From contig CAKSEL010000007.1 of NCBI GenBank assembly GCA_934446675.1, positions 67,549-131,548 on the forward strand: DNA of 64,000 nucleotides, given 5' to 3'. Both the position numbers and the translations under genes were made by a program. Each line of letters opens with the position of its first letter. Within the stretch, counting starts at the first letter, position 1. The notes below the pieces were generated by a model, which was not told the DNA's origin, searched no databases, and worked only from the letters and a program-made list of their open reading frames with translations. This DNA comes from an uncultured Eubacteriales bacterium (GTDB lineage: Bacteria; Bacillota; Clostridia; Oscillospirales; CAG-382). Below are positions 18,192 through 27,100 of the stretch, piece after piece.

Positions 18192-18213
18192 GACCCGGCG
18201 CAAAGACCGGGCC
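18192..18213 (-). terminator. Probable terminator of alaS
   Basis: GGCCCGGT...GCCGGGTC forms a GC-rich hairpin on the minus strand, about 40 bases after the alaS stop, followed by GGTTTTG. The T-run is short. Confidence 0.5.
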
Positions 18214-18249
18214 GAAATTTTCCGATTATTTAGTTATACGCGCTGTGTT

Positions 18250-20877
18250 TCAGCCTTCAAGCGTTTTTTTCGCGCTTTCAAGAGCTTCTGCGATCTTTGA
18301 CGCATCTTTTCCTCCGGCACTCGCACTGTCCGGACGTCCTCCGCCGCCTCCGCCGCATATCATAGCCGCAGCCTTGACTATCTTTCCGGCATTCGCGCCG
18401 TTCTTTACGGCTGCCTTGCCGCAGGTTGCGTAAAGTATGACTTTGCCGTCAAGCTCCGACGCGAAAAGTGCGACCGCATTTTCGTTCTTATCCTTGATTA
18501 TATCTCCGGCTGCACGAAGTTCGTCCGCAGTCATTCCGTCAAGACGCGCCGTGATAAACTCGAACGCACCTACTTTTTCCGCACTGTCCGCAAGGTTTGC
18601 GGTCTTCATTCCGGCAATCATGGAATTCTGCTCGTCAACCTTGTTCTTAAGCGCCTTTATCTCGTTTTCTGCCTGAACAGCCTTTGCCGCAAGATCCGCA
18701 GCTCCGCCTGCCTTGAGAGCCTTTGCAGTCTCGTCTATTATGGCCTTATCGTGGTAAATATAATCAATTACGTTAGTACCCGTAACGGCTTCAATTCTTC
18801 TGACGCCGGCCGCAACGCTGCTTTCTCCGATTATCTTGAAAAGACCTGCCTTTGCGGTATTTGACATATGAGTACCGCCGCAGAGTTCCGCTGAAACGTC
18901 GCCCATCTTTACAAGTCTTACGACTTTGCCGTACTTTTCTCCGAACAGAGCCATAGCGCCCATGCTCTTTGCGGTTTCCATATCGGTTTCAACCGTCGTA
19001 ATATCGTATCCTGCCAGAATATACTCGTTTACAAGCTTTTCTGTTTTGAGTATTTCCTCTCCGGTCATTGCCTGATAATGGGTAAAGTCAAATCTTGCCC
19101 TGTACTCGTCAACATAAGAGCCTGCCTGTTCAACGTGGTCGCCGAGAACGTGTCTGAGTGCCGTCTGAAGCAGATGCACCGCAGAGTGGTTTCTCTTTAT
19201 TGCCTCGCGTCTTGCCGCGTCAACCTTAAGCGTTACGGTATCTCCGACATTAAGCACCGCATTGCCCTCAAATTCGCACATATGCATATACTTTCCGTCG
19301 GACTTCTTTGTATCTGTAATATCAATGACCGCGCCGTTTGAAAGCTTAAGCGTTCCGGTATCTCCTACCTGTCCGCCGCCCTCGCCGTAGAATACGGTCT
19401 TATCGCAAAGCAGGGTAAATTCTCCCTCTGTCGCGCTCTGTGTTCTCACGCCGTCTACGATAATTGCCTCGACCTTTGCGGTACACTCGGTGCTGTCGTA
19501 TCCTGCAAACTGCGTCTTTGCAACGTCGCTTATAAGATCGGCAGCCTCATGCGACCAGCCGCCGCCGGCTTTGCGGTTTTCTCTCGCGCGGACTTTCTGT
19601 TCCTCCATAAGACGGGTAAATTCTTCCTCGTCTACGGTTATTCCCTTTTCGCCTACAATCTCCTTTGTGAGGTCAACGGGGAATCCGAAAGTATCGTAAA
19701 GCTTGAATGCGTCGGCACCCGAAAGCACGGTCTTTCCGCTCTTTTCAAGCTCGTCCACAAAACCCTGTAATATGGAAAGTCCCGTATCTATGGTAGCGTC
19801 GAAACGCTCTTCCTCTATGCTTATGATCTTCTTTATATAGTCAGCCTTTTCGCGCAGTTCCGGATATGCGCCCTCATTTTCCTGAATGACTATCTCGCAG
19901 AGTCTGTTAAGGAACGCGCCCTCAATGCCCAAAAGTCTGCCGTGGCGTGCAGCACGTCTGAGAAGACGTCTGAGAACGTATCCTCTGCCCTCATTGGACG
20001 GCATAACTCCGTCGCATATCATAAACGAGGTGCTTCTGATATGGTCGGTTATGATTCTTATGGATACGTCGTCGTTATAGTTTTCGCCGTACTTTTTGCC
20101 TGCATATTCGCAGACGGTATCGAGTATGCGTCTTACGGTATCGACTTCAAAGAGGTTATCCACACCCTGCATTATGCACGCAAGTCTTTCAAGTCCCATA
20201 CCGGTATCTATATTTTTCTGTTTAAGCTCGGTATAGTTGCCGTGACCGTCGTTATCGAACTGCGAGAAAACGTTGTTCCAGATCTCCATATATCTGTCGC
20301 AGTCGCAGCCGGGTTTGCAGTCGGGTTTGCCGCAGCCGTATTTTTCGCCGCGGTCAAAATATATTTCGGAACAGGGACCGCACGGACCGCTGCCGTGTTC
20401 CCAGAAGTTATCCTCTTTGCCGAGTCTTACTATTCTCTGCTCCGGAACGCCTATATCGTTCTTCCAGATGTCGTAAGCCTCGTCGTCCTGCTCGTAAACG
20501 CTGGGCCAGAGCTTTTCTGCCGGAATTTCAAGCGTCTGTGTGAGAAATTCCCATGCCCACGGAATAGCCTCTTTCTTAAAATAATCGCCGAAAGAAAAGT
20601 TACCGAGCATTTCAAAATATGTGCCGTGGCGCGCCGTCTTTCCAACGTGCTCAAGGTCAGGAGTTCTGATACACTTCTGGCAGGTGGTAACGCGTCTTCT
20701 CGGAGGTTCCTTTGTGCCCTGGAAATAGGGTTTCATAGGCGCCATGCCCGAGTTGATAAGCAGCAGCGAATTGTCGTTGATAGGTATAAGCGGAAAGCTT
20801 TTAAGTCTTAAATGTCCCTTGCTTTCAAAGAACGAAAGATACTTTTCACGAAGCTCGTTGAGTCCCGTCCATTTCAT
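18250..20877 (-). CDS. alaS: Alanyl-tRNA synthetase
   Basis: The 875-residue enzyme charges tRNA-Ala. The class II catalytic core at the N-terminus includes NSGMAPMKPYFQG, RVTTCQKCIRTPD and GNFSFGDYFKKEA. The editing domain has the zinc-binding HSAVHLLQTALR (about 562) and CGGTHMSNT (about 662). The C-terminal coiled-coil and C-Ala domain with the glycine-rich GGGGGGRPDSASAGGKD complete a normal full-length bacterial AlaS. No T-box fits in the leader of about 40 bases. Confidence 0.97.
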   Translation of the reverse strand: MKWTGLNELREKYLSFFESKGHLRLKSFPLIPINDNSLLLINSGMAPMKPYFQGTKEPPRRRVTTCQKCIRTPDLEHVGKTARHGTYFEMLGNFSFGDYFKKEAIPWAWEFLTQTLEIPAEKLWPSVYEQDDEAYDIWKNDIGVPEQRIVRLGKEDNFWEHGSGPCGPCSEIYFDRGEKYGCGKPDCKPGCDCDRYMEIWNNVFSQFDNDGHGNYTELKQKNIDTGMGLERLACIMQGVDNLFEVDTVRRILDTVCEYAGKKYGENYNDDVSIRIITDHIRSTSFMICDGVMPSNEGRGYVLRRLLRRAARHGRLLGIEGAFLNRLCEIVIQENEGAYPELREKADYIKKIISIEEERFDATIDTGLSILQGFVDELEKSGKTVLSGADAFKLYDTFGFPVDLTKEIVGEKGITVDEEEFTRLMEEQKVRARENRKAGGGWSHEAADLISDVAKTQFAGYDSTECTAKVEAIIVDGVRTQSATEGEFTLLCDKTVFYGEGGGQVGDTGTLKLSNGAVIDITDTKKSDGKYMHMCEFEGNAVLNVGDTVTLKVDAARREAIKRNHSAVHLLQTALRHVLGDHVEQAGSYVDEYRARFDFTHYQAMTGEEILKTEKLVNEYILAGYDITTVETDMETAKSMGAMALFGEKYGKVVRLVKMGDVSAELCGGTHMSNTAKAGLFKIIGESSVAAGVRRIEAVTGTNVIDYIYHDKAIIDETAKALKAGGAADLAAKAVQAENEIKALKNKVDEQNSMIAGMKTANLADSAEKVGAFEFITARLDGMTADELRAAGDIIKDKNENAVALFASELDGKVILYATCGKAAVKNGANAGKIVKAAAMICGGGGGGRPDSASAGGKDASKIAEALESAKKTLEG

Positions 20878-20924
20878 TGTTTTTTACTTCCTTCCGATTG
20901 GAATTATAATGCATATAATATATT

Positions 20925-20953
20925 ATTTTAAATCAATCTTCGGCGATTGTCAA
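20925..20953 (-). promoter_or_regulatory. Promoter of alaS
   Basis: Minus-strand TTGACA (20953-20948), 17 bases and TAAAAT (20930-20925). Confidence 0.7.
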
Positions 20954-21020
20954 TACATTTACGGTTTTTACTTTGATTTACGGTCATTTCGGCGCAAAAA
21001 AGCCTTCGGTTTTGCAAAAA

Positions 21021-21839
21021 TCAGGGCAGTTTTACGCTTCTCGCGCACATAATTATACCGCCGTCAAGTTTTTTATAATACACCGCGCTGTTTTTATCAA
21101 AGCTGCTTATGACAACGCCGCCGAGAGTTGCCGAGGAATGTATATATTCTCCGCCGCCGATATACATAACGACGTGTCCCTTGAAATACACAAGATCAGC
21201 CTCTTTAAGCTCCGAAAAGCTTATCTGTTTTACGTATTTTGAATCCGGCACGGCGTCTCTCCACAGTCCAAGTCCGTTCATGGCGTAGCTCTGAAAGCAA
21301 AGACCGGAGCAATCTATACCCGACGGACTTTTACCCGCCCATCTGTACGGCGTACCGAGATACAAGAGTGCTGTATCGACGATATTTTTGCGGACAGCGT
21401 CGGGATTGGTTACATCTTCCGCAAATTCTTCAGGTTTTATTTCGCTGTTTCTGACATAGCAGACTTTTCCGCCGAAATCCATATCGGTAAAGCCGCAAAC
21501 GTCGGAATACGAGCTGTTTTTTACGACTTTACTGCCGCGCGGAATTGTAAGCAGAGGTTTATATTTATATTCGGGTTTCGGCAGAATGTCGCAGAACGGC
21601 GACGTCACAGTAAAGCTTTTGCCAAGCTGAAGTCCGGTTTTACGCCGCACGTCTTTTTTGCGCACAAATCCGCGGTAGCCGTACATTGTTTCGGCATAAA
21701 GCCAGTTTTCGGTTTCTTTTTCGGGGGACACCGCAAAAATTCTTGTTCCGTAAAGAAGTTCATCTGTTACTGCACTTCCGGACGACGGAAATTCATGAAA
21801 ATACGTACTCGCGGTTTTTACACAATATTCATTTACCAC
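21021..21839 (-). CDS. NlpC/P60-family cell-wall peptidase with SH3-like domains
   Basis: The 272-residue protein has two SH3-like segments (LYGTRIFAVSPEKETENWLYAE and a second at about 75-130) and a C-terminal papain-like NlpC/P60 domain with GIDCSGLCFQ (nucleophile Cys, about 178), GHVVMYIG (His) and YIHSSA. This layout matches gamma-D-glutamyl-L-diamino-acid endopeptidases of the YkfC/dipeptidyl-peptidase VI type, which recycle muropeptides. There is no signal peptide, consistent with cytoplasmic recycling. The start is set at GTG 21839, six bases after GAGG; a GTG three codons earlier overlaps that site. Confidence 0.86.
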   Translation of the reverse strand: MVNEYCVKTASTYFHEFPSSGSAVTDELLYGTRIFAVSPEKETENWLYAETMYGYRGFVRKKDVRRKTGLQLGKSFTVTSPFCDILPKPEYKYKPLLTIPRGSKVVKNSSYSDVCGFTDMDFGGKVCYVRNSEIKPEEFAEDVTNPDAVRKNIVDTALLYLGTPYRWAGKSPSGIDCSGLCFQSYAMNGLGLWRDAVPDSKYVKQISFSELKEADLVYFKGHVVMYIGGGEYIHSSATLGGVVISSFDKNSAVYYKKLDGGIIMCARSVKLP

Positions 21840-21930
21840 ACAAAGCACCTCGGAAAGACTTTTTTAAAGTATATTTCTTTTCCGGGGCAATTATGCGAAA
21901 AGAAGGAGGGTGCTTAGCTGAGTTTTGATT

Positions 21931-22562
21931 GTTTTGGGCGGAAACGGGTTAGTTTTTTCAAAGTGCGACTTTGTACCGACGCTTTTCTACGGAGAAAAGC
22001 TGTCGAAAAGCCGTTCGCGGCTCAAACGCCGCCGCGAAAGCATGGCTACGTGGGGGATTTCACTCTAAAGAGTGTAAATGCCCAGAACACACATTTTTCT
22101 CCTCCACAGCCCTTACCAAAGTAACCGCACTGCTGTTACGGTACGTCCGTGTAGCTTACGGCAAAATCGCCGCGCAACAAGCGCGCGGATATGGGGTTCT
22201 GTACGAAGTCGAACATTTTCGGCACAAGTGTTATTTTCTATATAGTCATGCAGTCAATAGGACACACTTTTTCGACCAGCTCGCTTACGCGAGATGACTT
22301 TGCTGAATTATAGTTTTATGTTTGGTTGGTGCGGAGTGAAATTTTAGCTTTATTTCGTTGTTCCTAATTAATTTCACTCACAAAAGCTACCCATAGTACA
22401 CAGTTTCCATAGTTTACTCACGCACCTGTTCAGATTTGAGTCAGCCGCCTACCTTTTGGTGGCTGACGGCACAAGCTGGCGGCAGAGAGTATCCCATAGT
22501 CTTTTTCTTATTTAGGGGCTATCGTTTTCTTTGCAGCTTTCTTTTTAAAAAGAAAGCGCGTA
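21931..22562 (+). repeat. Interspersed structured repeat, copy C (full length)
   Basis: This gene-free stretch starts with GGGCGGAAACGGG (about 21936). It carries the head hairpin, the CACTCTAAAGAGTG palindrome, the GC-rich CGCGCAACAAGCGCGCG hairpin and the CAGTCAATAGGACACAC block with hairpin CTCGC-TTAC-GCGAG. In the tail the hairpin is GTCAGCC...GGCTGAC (22440-22467), unrelated in sequence to GTTCGCAGTC/GACTGCGAAC of copies B and D but in the same position between conserved flanks. It ends with the perfect palindrome GCTTTCTTTTT/AAAAAGAAAGC (22536-22557), just past the stop of ppa. Confidence 0.88.
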
Positions 22563-22575
22563 CCCCTGCGTACCT

Positions 22576-23130
22576 TTATATTTCATTATCAGCGATAGCC
22601 TTGCCTTCAAAGCCTCTTTTGTAATTAACAATGCAGTTTTTAATAATTTCGAGAGCGGTTTCATGACCCATAATTTCATCAACTGCGGTAGCCTTGCCCT
22701 CAAGCTGTTTATACACCGAGAAGAAGTGGCGCATTTCATCAAAGACATGCTTAGGCAGATCCGAAATATCCTTATAGGTATTGTAGCTCGGATCCTCAAA
22801 AGGAATTGCGATAATCTTTTCGTCGTTTTTGCCGTTGTCTATCATCTTGATAACGCCTATCGGATAGCAGCGCACAAGCACAAGCGGATCTATGACCTCG
22901 TTCGAGAGCACGAGCACGTCAAGCGGGTCGCCGTCGTCGGCGTAAGTCTTGGGAATAAATCCGTAGTTTGCCGGGTAATGCGTGGAGGTGTAAAGTATAC
23001 GGTCAAGGATAATAAATCCCGTCTGTTTGTCAAGCTCATACTTCTTTTTGCTGCCCTTGGCTATTTCTATTACCGCGAGAAAATCTTCGGGTTTTATTCT
23101 TTCGGGAGCAACGTCATGCCAAATGTTCAT
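22576..23130 (-). CDS. ppa: Inorganic pyrophosphatase, family I
   Basis: The 184-residue soluble enzyme splits pyrophosphate to two phosphates, driving biosynthetic reactions. GSKKKYELDKQTG, YPANYGFIPKTYADDGDPLDVLVL (containing the metal-binding aspartates of the DGDPLD motif) and the DIKK-like KDISDLP region identify family I. Length is normal for bacteria. It has its own promoter and is bordered at its 3' end by repeat copy C. Confidence 0.96.
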   Translation of the reverse strand: MNIWHDVAPERIKPEDFLAVIEIAKGSKKKYELDKQTGFIILDRILYTSTHYPANYGFIPKTYADDGDPLDVLVLSNEVIDPLVLVRCYPIGVIKMIDNGKNDEKIIAIPFEDPSYNTYKDISDLPKHVFDEMRHFFSVYKQLEGKATAVDEIMGHETALEIIKNCIVNYKRGFEGKAIADNEI

Positions 23131-23165
23131 AGTGAAAATACCTCCGTTTTTTGTTTTACGGTAAA

Positions 23166-23194
23166 ATTATACGCGTAAAATGTTAATATTGCAA
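23166..23194 (-). promoter_or_regulatory. Promoter of ppa
   Basis: Minus-strand TTGCAA (23194-23189), 17 bases and TATAAT (23171-23166). Confidence 0.65.
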
Positions 23195-23212
23195 GCACCG
23201 TGCCGTCAATTT

Positions 23213-23917
23213 TTAAAGCGATACCTTAGGCACTTTCGCGGACTGGCGTCTGCTCATTCTTCTCCAGTTGAAAAATCCGTACAGATCGTTGAAAAGAAAC
23301 ATACAGAAACAGAAGATCATCGGCAGGTATCTTATATCCTCAATTGACGCAAGAATCCACATTGTTATAAGAACAACGTCGTTTGCGGCATACGCGACGG
23401 CATAGAGAGGACTTCTGAGTATCAGCAGCGTACACGCCGCAAAGCTTGTTGCAACAGACACGGTGCTGATAAAAAGATTTGCCGTTCCGAGATAGCCGAG
23501 AATGTAGTAAAACGCCCATGTCACGGCAGCCGTAAGCAGCATTACAAGCGTCATTTTTAGCTTTCCGAGCTTTGCTGTCTTTACCTCCGACTTGTCGCCG
23601 CTGTAAGGATTCTTTATCCACGTGTACACGGCTATTGCCGCGGCAGGCAGCGACATCCCGGCATAGGTTATCATCTCGCCGTAGTATCTGAATCTGTACG
23701 ACACGGCGGCATAGAGTATGCTGAAAATAATTGTGAGTATCTGACCGAAAACATTGCCCTTTGCGACAAAGATCAGTCCCGTTACGCCGATAAGAGAGGC
23801 GATAAGCGACAGTATTCCCTCGCTGCCGGCAGCAAGATACGAAAGCGTCACCACAATAAGCGAGCTTATCCACAGCGTAAGCTCAAAGCGGTTGAGTGTT
23901 TTGAACGGATTGCGCAT
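23213..23917 (-). CDS. pnuC: PnuC-family vitamin transporter (nicotinamide riboside type)
   Basis: The 234-residue protein has about seven hydrophobic helices, a LTLWISSLIVVTLSYL start, a mid-region WIKNP (PnuC substrate-site tryptophan region) and the C-terminal FLFNDLYGFFNWRRM with the conserved ND..G..NW pattern. PnuC proteins let nicotinamide riboside in by facilitated diffusion; close relatives take thiamine or riboflavin, so the ligand is not certain. It has a promoter and a structured leader of about 115 bases. Confidence 0.9.
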   Translation of the reverse strand: MRNPFKTLNRFELTLWISSLIVVTLSYLAAGSEGILSLIASLIGVTGLIFVAKGNVFGQILTIIFSILYAAVSYRFRYYGEMITYAGMSLPAAAIAVYTWIKNPYSGDKSEVKTAKLGKLKMTLVMLLTAAVTWAFYYILGYLGTANLFISTVSVATSFAACTLLILRSPLYAVAYAANDVVLITMWILASIEDIRYLPMIFCFCMFLFNDLYGFFNWRRMSRRQSAKVPKVSL

Positions 23918-23934
23918 AAATCTTAATTTCTCCT

Positions 23935-24034
23935 TTACAAAAAAACAAATGCACCCTTTACCAAACGTCTTCTAAGGCCTAACGACGCTTGTAAGAATGC
24001 ACATAGCGGAGCCACCCGGCGGCAGCATATATTT
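23935..24034 (-). ncRNA. Structured leader of pnuC, candidate riboswitch/attenuator
   Basis: From the predicted transcription start (about 24034) the RNA contains GGGUGGCUCCGC (24017-24006) and then a long imperfect hairpin (24001-23950, arms beginning UGCA and ending UGCA). This is followed by UUUGUUUUUUUG and then the AAAGGAG of pnuC. The hairpin plus U-run acts as a terminator shape placed before the gene. No known riboswitch class was recognised; GGGUGG resembles a T-box bulge, but there is no room for stem I. NAD-pathway sensing is plausible, not shown. Confidence 0.5.
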
Positions 24035-24040
24035 TTTAAG

Positions 24041-24069
24041 AGTATATCATACTGCAAAGAATTTTTCAA
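24041..24069 (-). promoter_or_regulatory. Promoter of pnuC
   Basis: Minus-strand TTGAAA (24069-24064), 17 bases and TATACT (24046-24041). Confidence 0.7.
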
Positions 24070-24106
24070 GTACAAATTTGAAATTTCTTTCCGGAAACAA
24101 AGAACA

Positions 24107-24151
24107 CCCGGCGGAAGAGATGTCTTTTCAGTACATACAAATTCCGTCGGG
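24107..24151 (-). terminator. Terminator of the GH2 gene
   Basis: Minus-strand CCCGACGGAA (24151-24142) pairs with TTCCGCCGGG (24116-24107) with one mismatch, followed by TGTTCTTTGTTT, shortly after the stop at 24187. Confidence 0.65.
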
Positions 24152-24186
24152 TATGTTAGGAGAGTAATGGGAATGCTTGGCTTAGT

Positions 24187-27100
24187 TTAATTTTCGGCTA
24201 TCGAAATTATTTTTTCGACATAAAGTCTTGTGCTGTCATTTTCGGGAAGCGCCTTGAATTCGTCGGTCGCTGAATATTCCTTTGCAACGCCGTAAACGCT
24301 TCCGCGTACCTCTGCGCCGTAAACCGTACTGCCGTCTCCGAGAACCGCATACGGTCTTACTACAAGCTCGCTGTTAAGCGCAGACTTTGTTTCGGGAATA
24401 CCTACAACCGCGGCAAATATCTCATACGCATTGCTGTCAATAAGGTATGTAAAGAATTTTTTGTCAAGAGTTTCTGAAATCGCAACTCCCTTTACATAAT
24501 CGACGCCCGCTGTGCCGAAATCAAAGGTAAGCGAATTTGCGCCGAGCTTGTCGGCTCTTGCGGCTATAAAGCCTGCCTCGCCGTCGGAGGAAACAGCCGT
24601 GTGAAGTTCTCCCGAAACAGTACTTCTGAAACGTATTCCGGCAGGATCCTTTACGCGTATCGACGAATACTCCGTATCGGTTACGGGTGCAAGCACCGGC
24701 TTAAAGCTTGTAACGGTTCCGTCCGTCGTATACTTTTGTCCGGGAAGAACGGTGTCCTTTCCGTTGCTCCATGCATAAAGCGAAACATCATCTGCGCCGC
24801 ATATTGCCGCAGTGAGCGCAGGCATAGTTACCGTCTTGCCTTCGGGAAGAATAAAGCTGTATCCGTCGCCGGTAAGAGTGTTTCCTTGCGCGTCGGCAAA
24901 GCTTACGGCATATGCCTCTTTAAGCGAAATGTTGTCGAGGTAGAAGTAAACCGCCGTATTTTTTATTGCGTTCGCATAAATACCGAACCAGTCGAGAATG
25001 TTCTCCTTCTGATCAAGCAGACCTTCGACATGCGTCCATTCTCCGCGTTTTGCGGCAGGAGCGCGGAACACACATTCGCCCCATGCAGCCGATTTTGTGC
25101 TTACAGCAGAGTATACGGTCGCCGACGCAAAGTCTTCGCCGCTTGCAAGCTTGTCGGGCATTACGTCGTATTCAACATAGTAGCGCTTGTTGTCGTCGAG
25201 TTTAAGATCCCACTTTGAGTAGTTATACGCGGCTCCGTTCTTTGAACCGGTATCGGGGTCTATGTACAGGCAGTAATTATCGCTGTTCTTTGGATCTTTT
25301 ACGATATATCCGCCCTGGGTATTGCTGTCCCACGGAACATCAAAGCTGCCGTTGGGTATCATGTTGCCTGAACCGAAATCGGGATCGGATTCTACTTTGA
25401 ACGAGAACTTCGGAGTATTTCCGAAACTTATGCTTTCGTCAGTGCCTTTGAGCGAGCCGAAAACTACGGTTAACGTAGATCCGCGCTTGTATTTTTCGTA
25501 ATTTACATATCCGGTAAAGGTTCTTGTAGCTTTGTCATACTCGCAGTACGAAATCGCATCTCCGAAGTTTTCGGGAGCAAAGCTTTCTTCAAGTATATCC
25601 TTGTCAAAGGTTACGGTAAAGCAGCCTTCGAGATACTTTACGGTGTCCGCAGACGCAGCCGCGTTTAAGGTCGTGTTCCAGAACGCTTTGAATACGGTGT
25701 CGGCGCCGGTTGCAGAATATTCCGAACCTGCGGCGTAGATGTATTCTCCGTCGCTCCAGCCGGCAAATGTATATCCGTCGGGAATGTTTGTAAAGGTACA
25801 TTCGGGAAGTCTTACAGTCTCGCCCTTTGACGCGCTTATGGGAGCAATTTCGCCCGACGCGCTAAGAGTCTGGGTAAAGTAAAGAGTTCCGGTCGTAAGA
25901 GAAGAAATTTCTTTTTCAAGAAGTTTTGTAACGGCATTTACTTTGCTTTGCAGAGAGGTTTCGGTGAGTGCCGCGGCTTGTTCAAGAGCAGATTTGAGAG
26001 ACGCAAGCTGCACATCGGTATAATTTCCGTCCGAAACAAGCGAATTTGCCTCTGTAATTTTCTCGTTAAGAACGGTAAGGTCTGCCTTTACGCCGTAGAA
26101 TTCAACCTCGTACAGACTTCCGTAGGAGTTTTCGGGGCTTGAGAATCTGACGTACCTGTAAGACGCCGGAACGTCCGCGGTGAGCGTTATCTGCTTTGCC
26201 GGAACTTCGGGCGTCGTGCTGTCGGGAGTCTGGTCGCCGACTACCGATTTTTCGGTGATCTTTGCAAATGTGGTCCAGTTTTCAAAGTCGTTTGAACCCT
26301 GCATAAGAGTTCCGACAACGCGCGAACCCCATGTTGCGATCATAGGCACGTATTTAACATATACCACAAATTCAGTATTGTTTTCGCCGAAATCAAGTCC
26401 GCCGGTACCTGTTCCTTTATTTGTCGCGGAGAAATTTACGTAACCGGTATCGAGTCTGCCGTCAAATGCAAGCAGATAGCTCTTTCCGTTATCGTCGCCG
26501 TATTTTCCGCCCGTACCGAACAGCGTATCCGAGCTAAGTTTTCTCTCGTCAAGCTTTTCGAGTGCGTTTATTGCCGCCGAAAGTGCCGAAATATTGTCGT
26601 CCGACGCGTCGGCAGCGGCATTTTCATATGCCTTTTCAAATGCAAAGTAGGTCTTTGCAGTGTAAAGCTCCTCGTTTACGGTTTTTGCGCTTTCGAGAAC
26701 GTCTTTTGCCTGTTTCTGACTCTCCGCCTTGGCGATAAGAGCTTTAAGACCGGCAGCTGCTGTATTTACATCATGCTGTGACGCATTTTGATCGTTTATA
26801 AGCGCCTCGCAAGCCGAAATGCTTGTCTGAAGCTCGCCGTATACGCCGAGATCCGCGTCGGTTATAGCTTTCGCCTGTTTAACAAGCTTTGAAATGTAAT
26901 TCTTGTCGGTTGCTTCGGAACCCTTGTAGAATTCGACTTCGTACAGACTTCCGTAAGAGTTTTCGGGGCTTACAAAACGCACATATCTGTAATAATCCGG
27001 GTTTTCGATTATGAGCCATACGGGTTTTCCGGGAACCTCATTGGCGGTTTCGCCGGCTATGTATACCTTACCGTTTTCGTCTACATAACCCTCTTTTGCA

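Noticed and set aside
20878..20953. T-box control of alaS
   Set aside because: The leader from the predicted start is about 40 bases, too short for a T-box.
23935..24034. T-box before pnuC
   Set aside because: GGGUGGCUCCGC resembles the antiterminator bulge, but the transcript is too short for stem I and a specifier loop, and UGGN-ACC is not matched.
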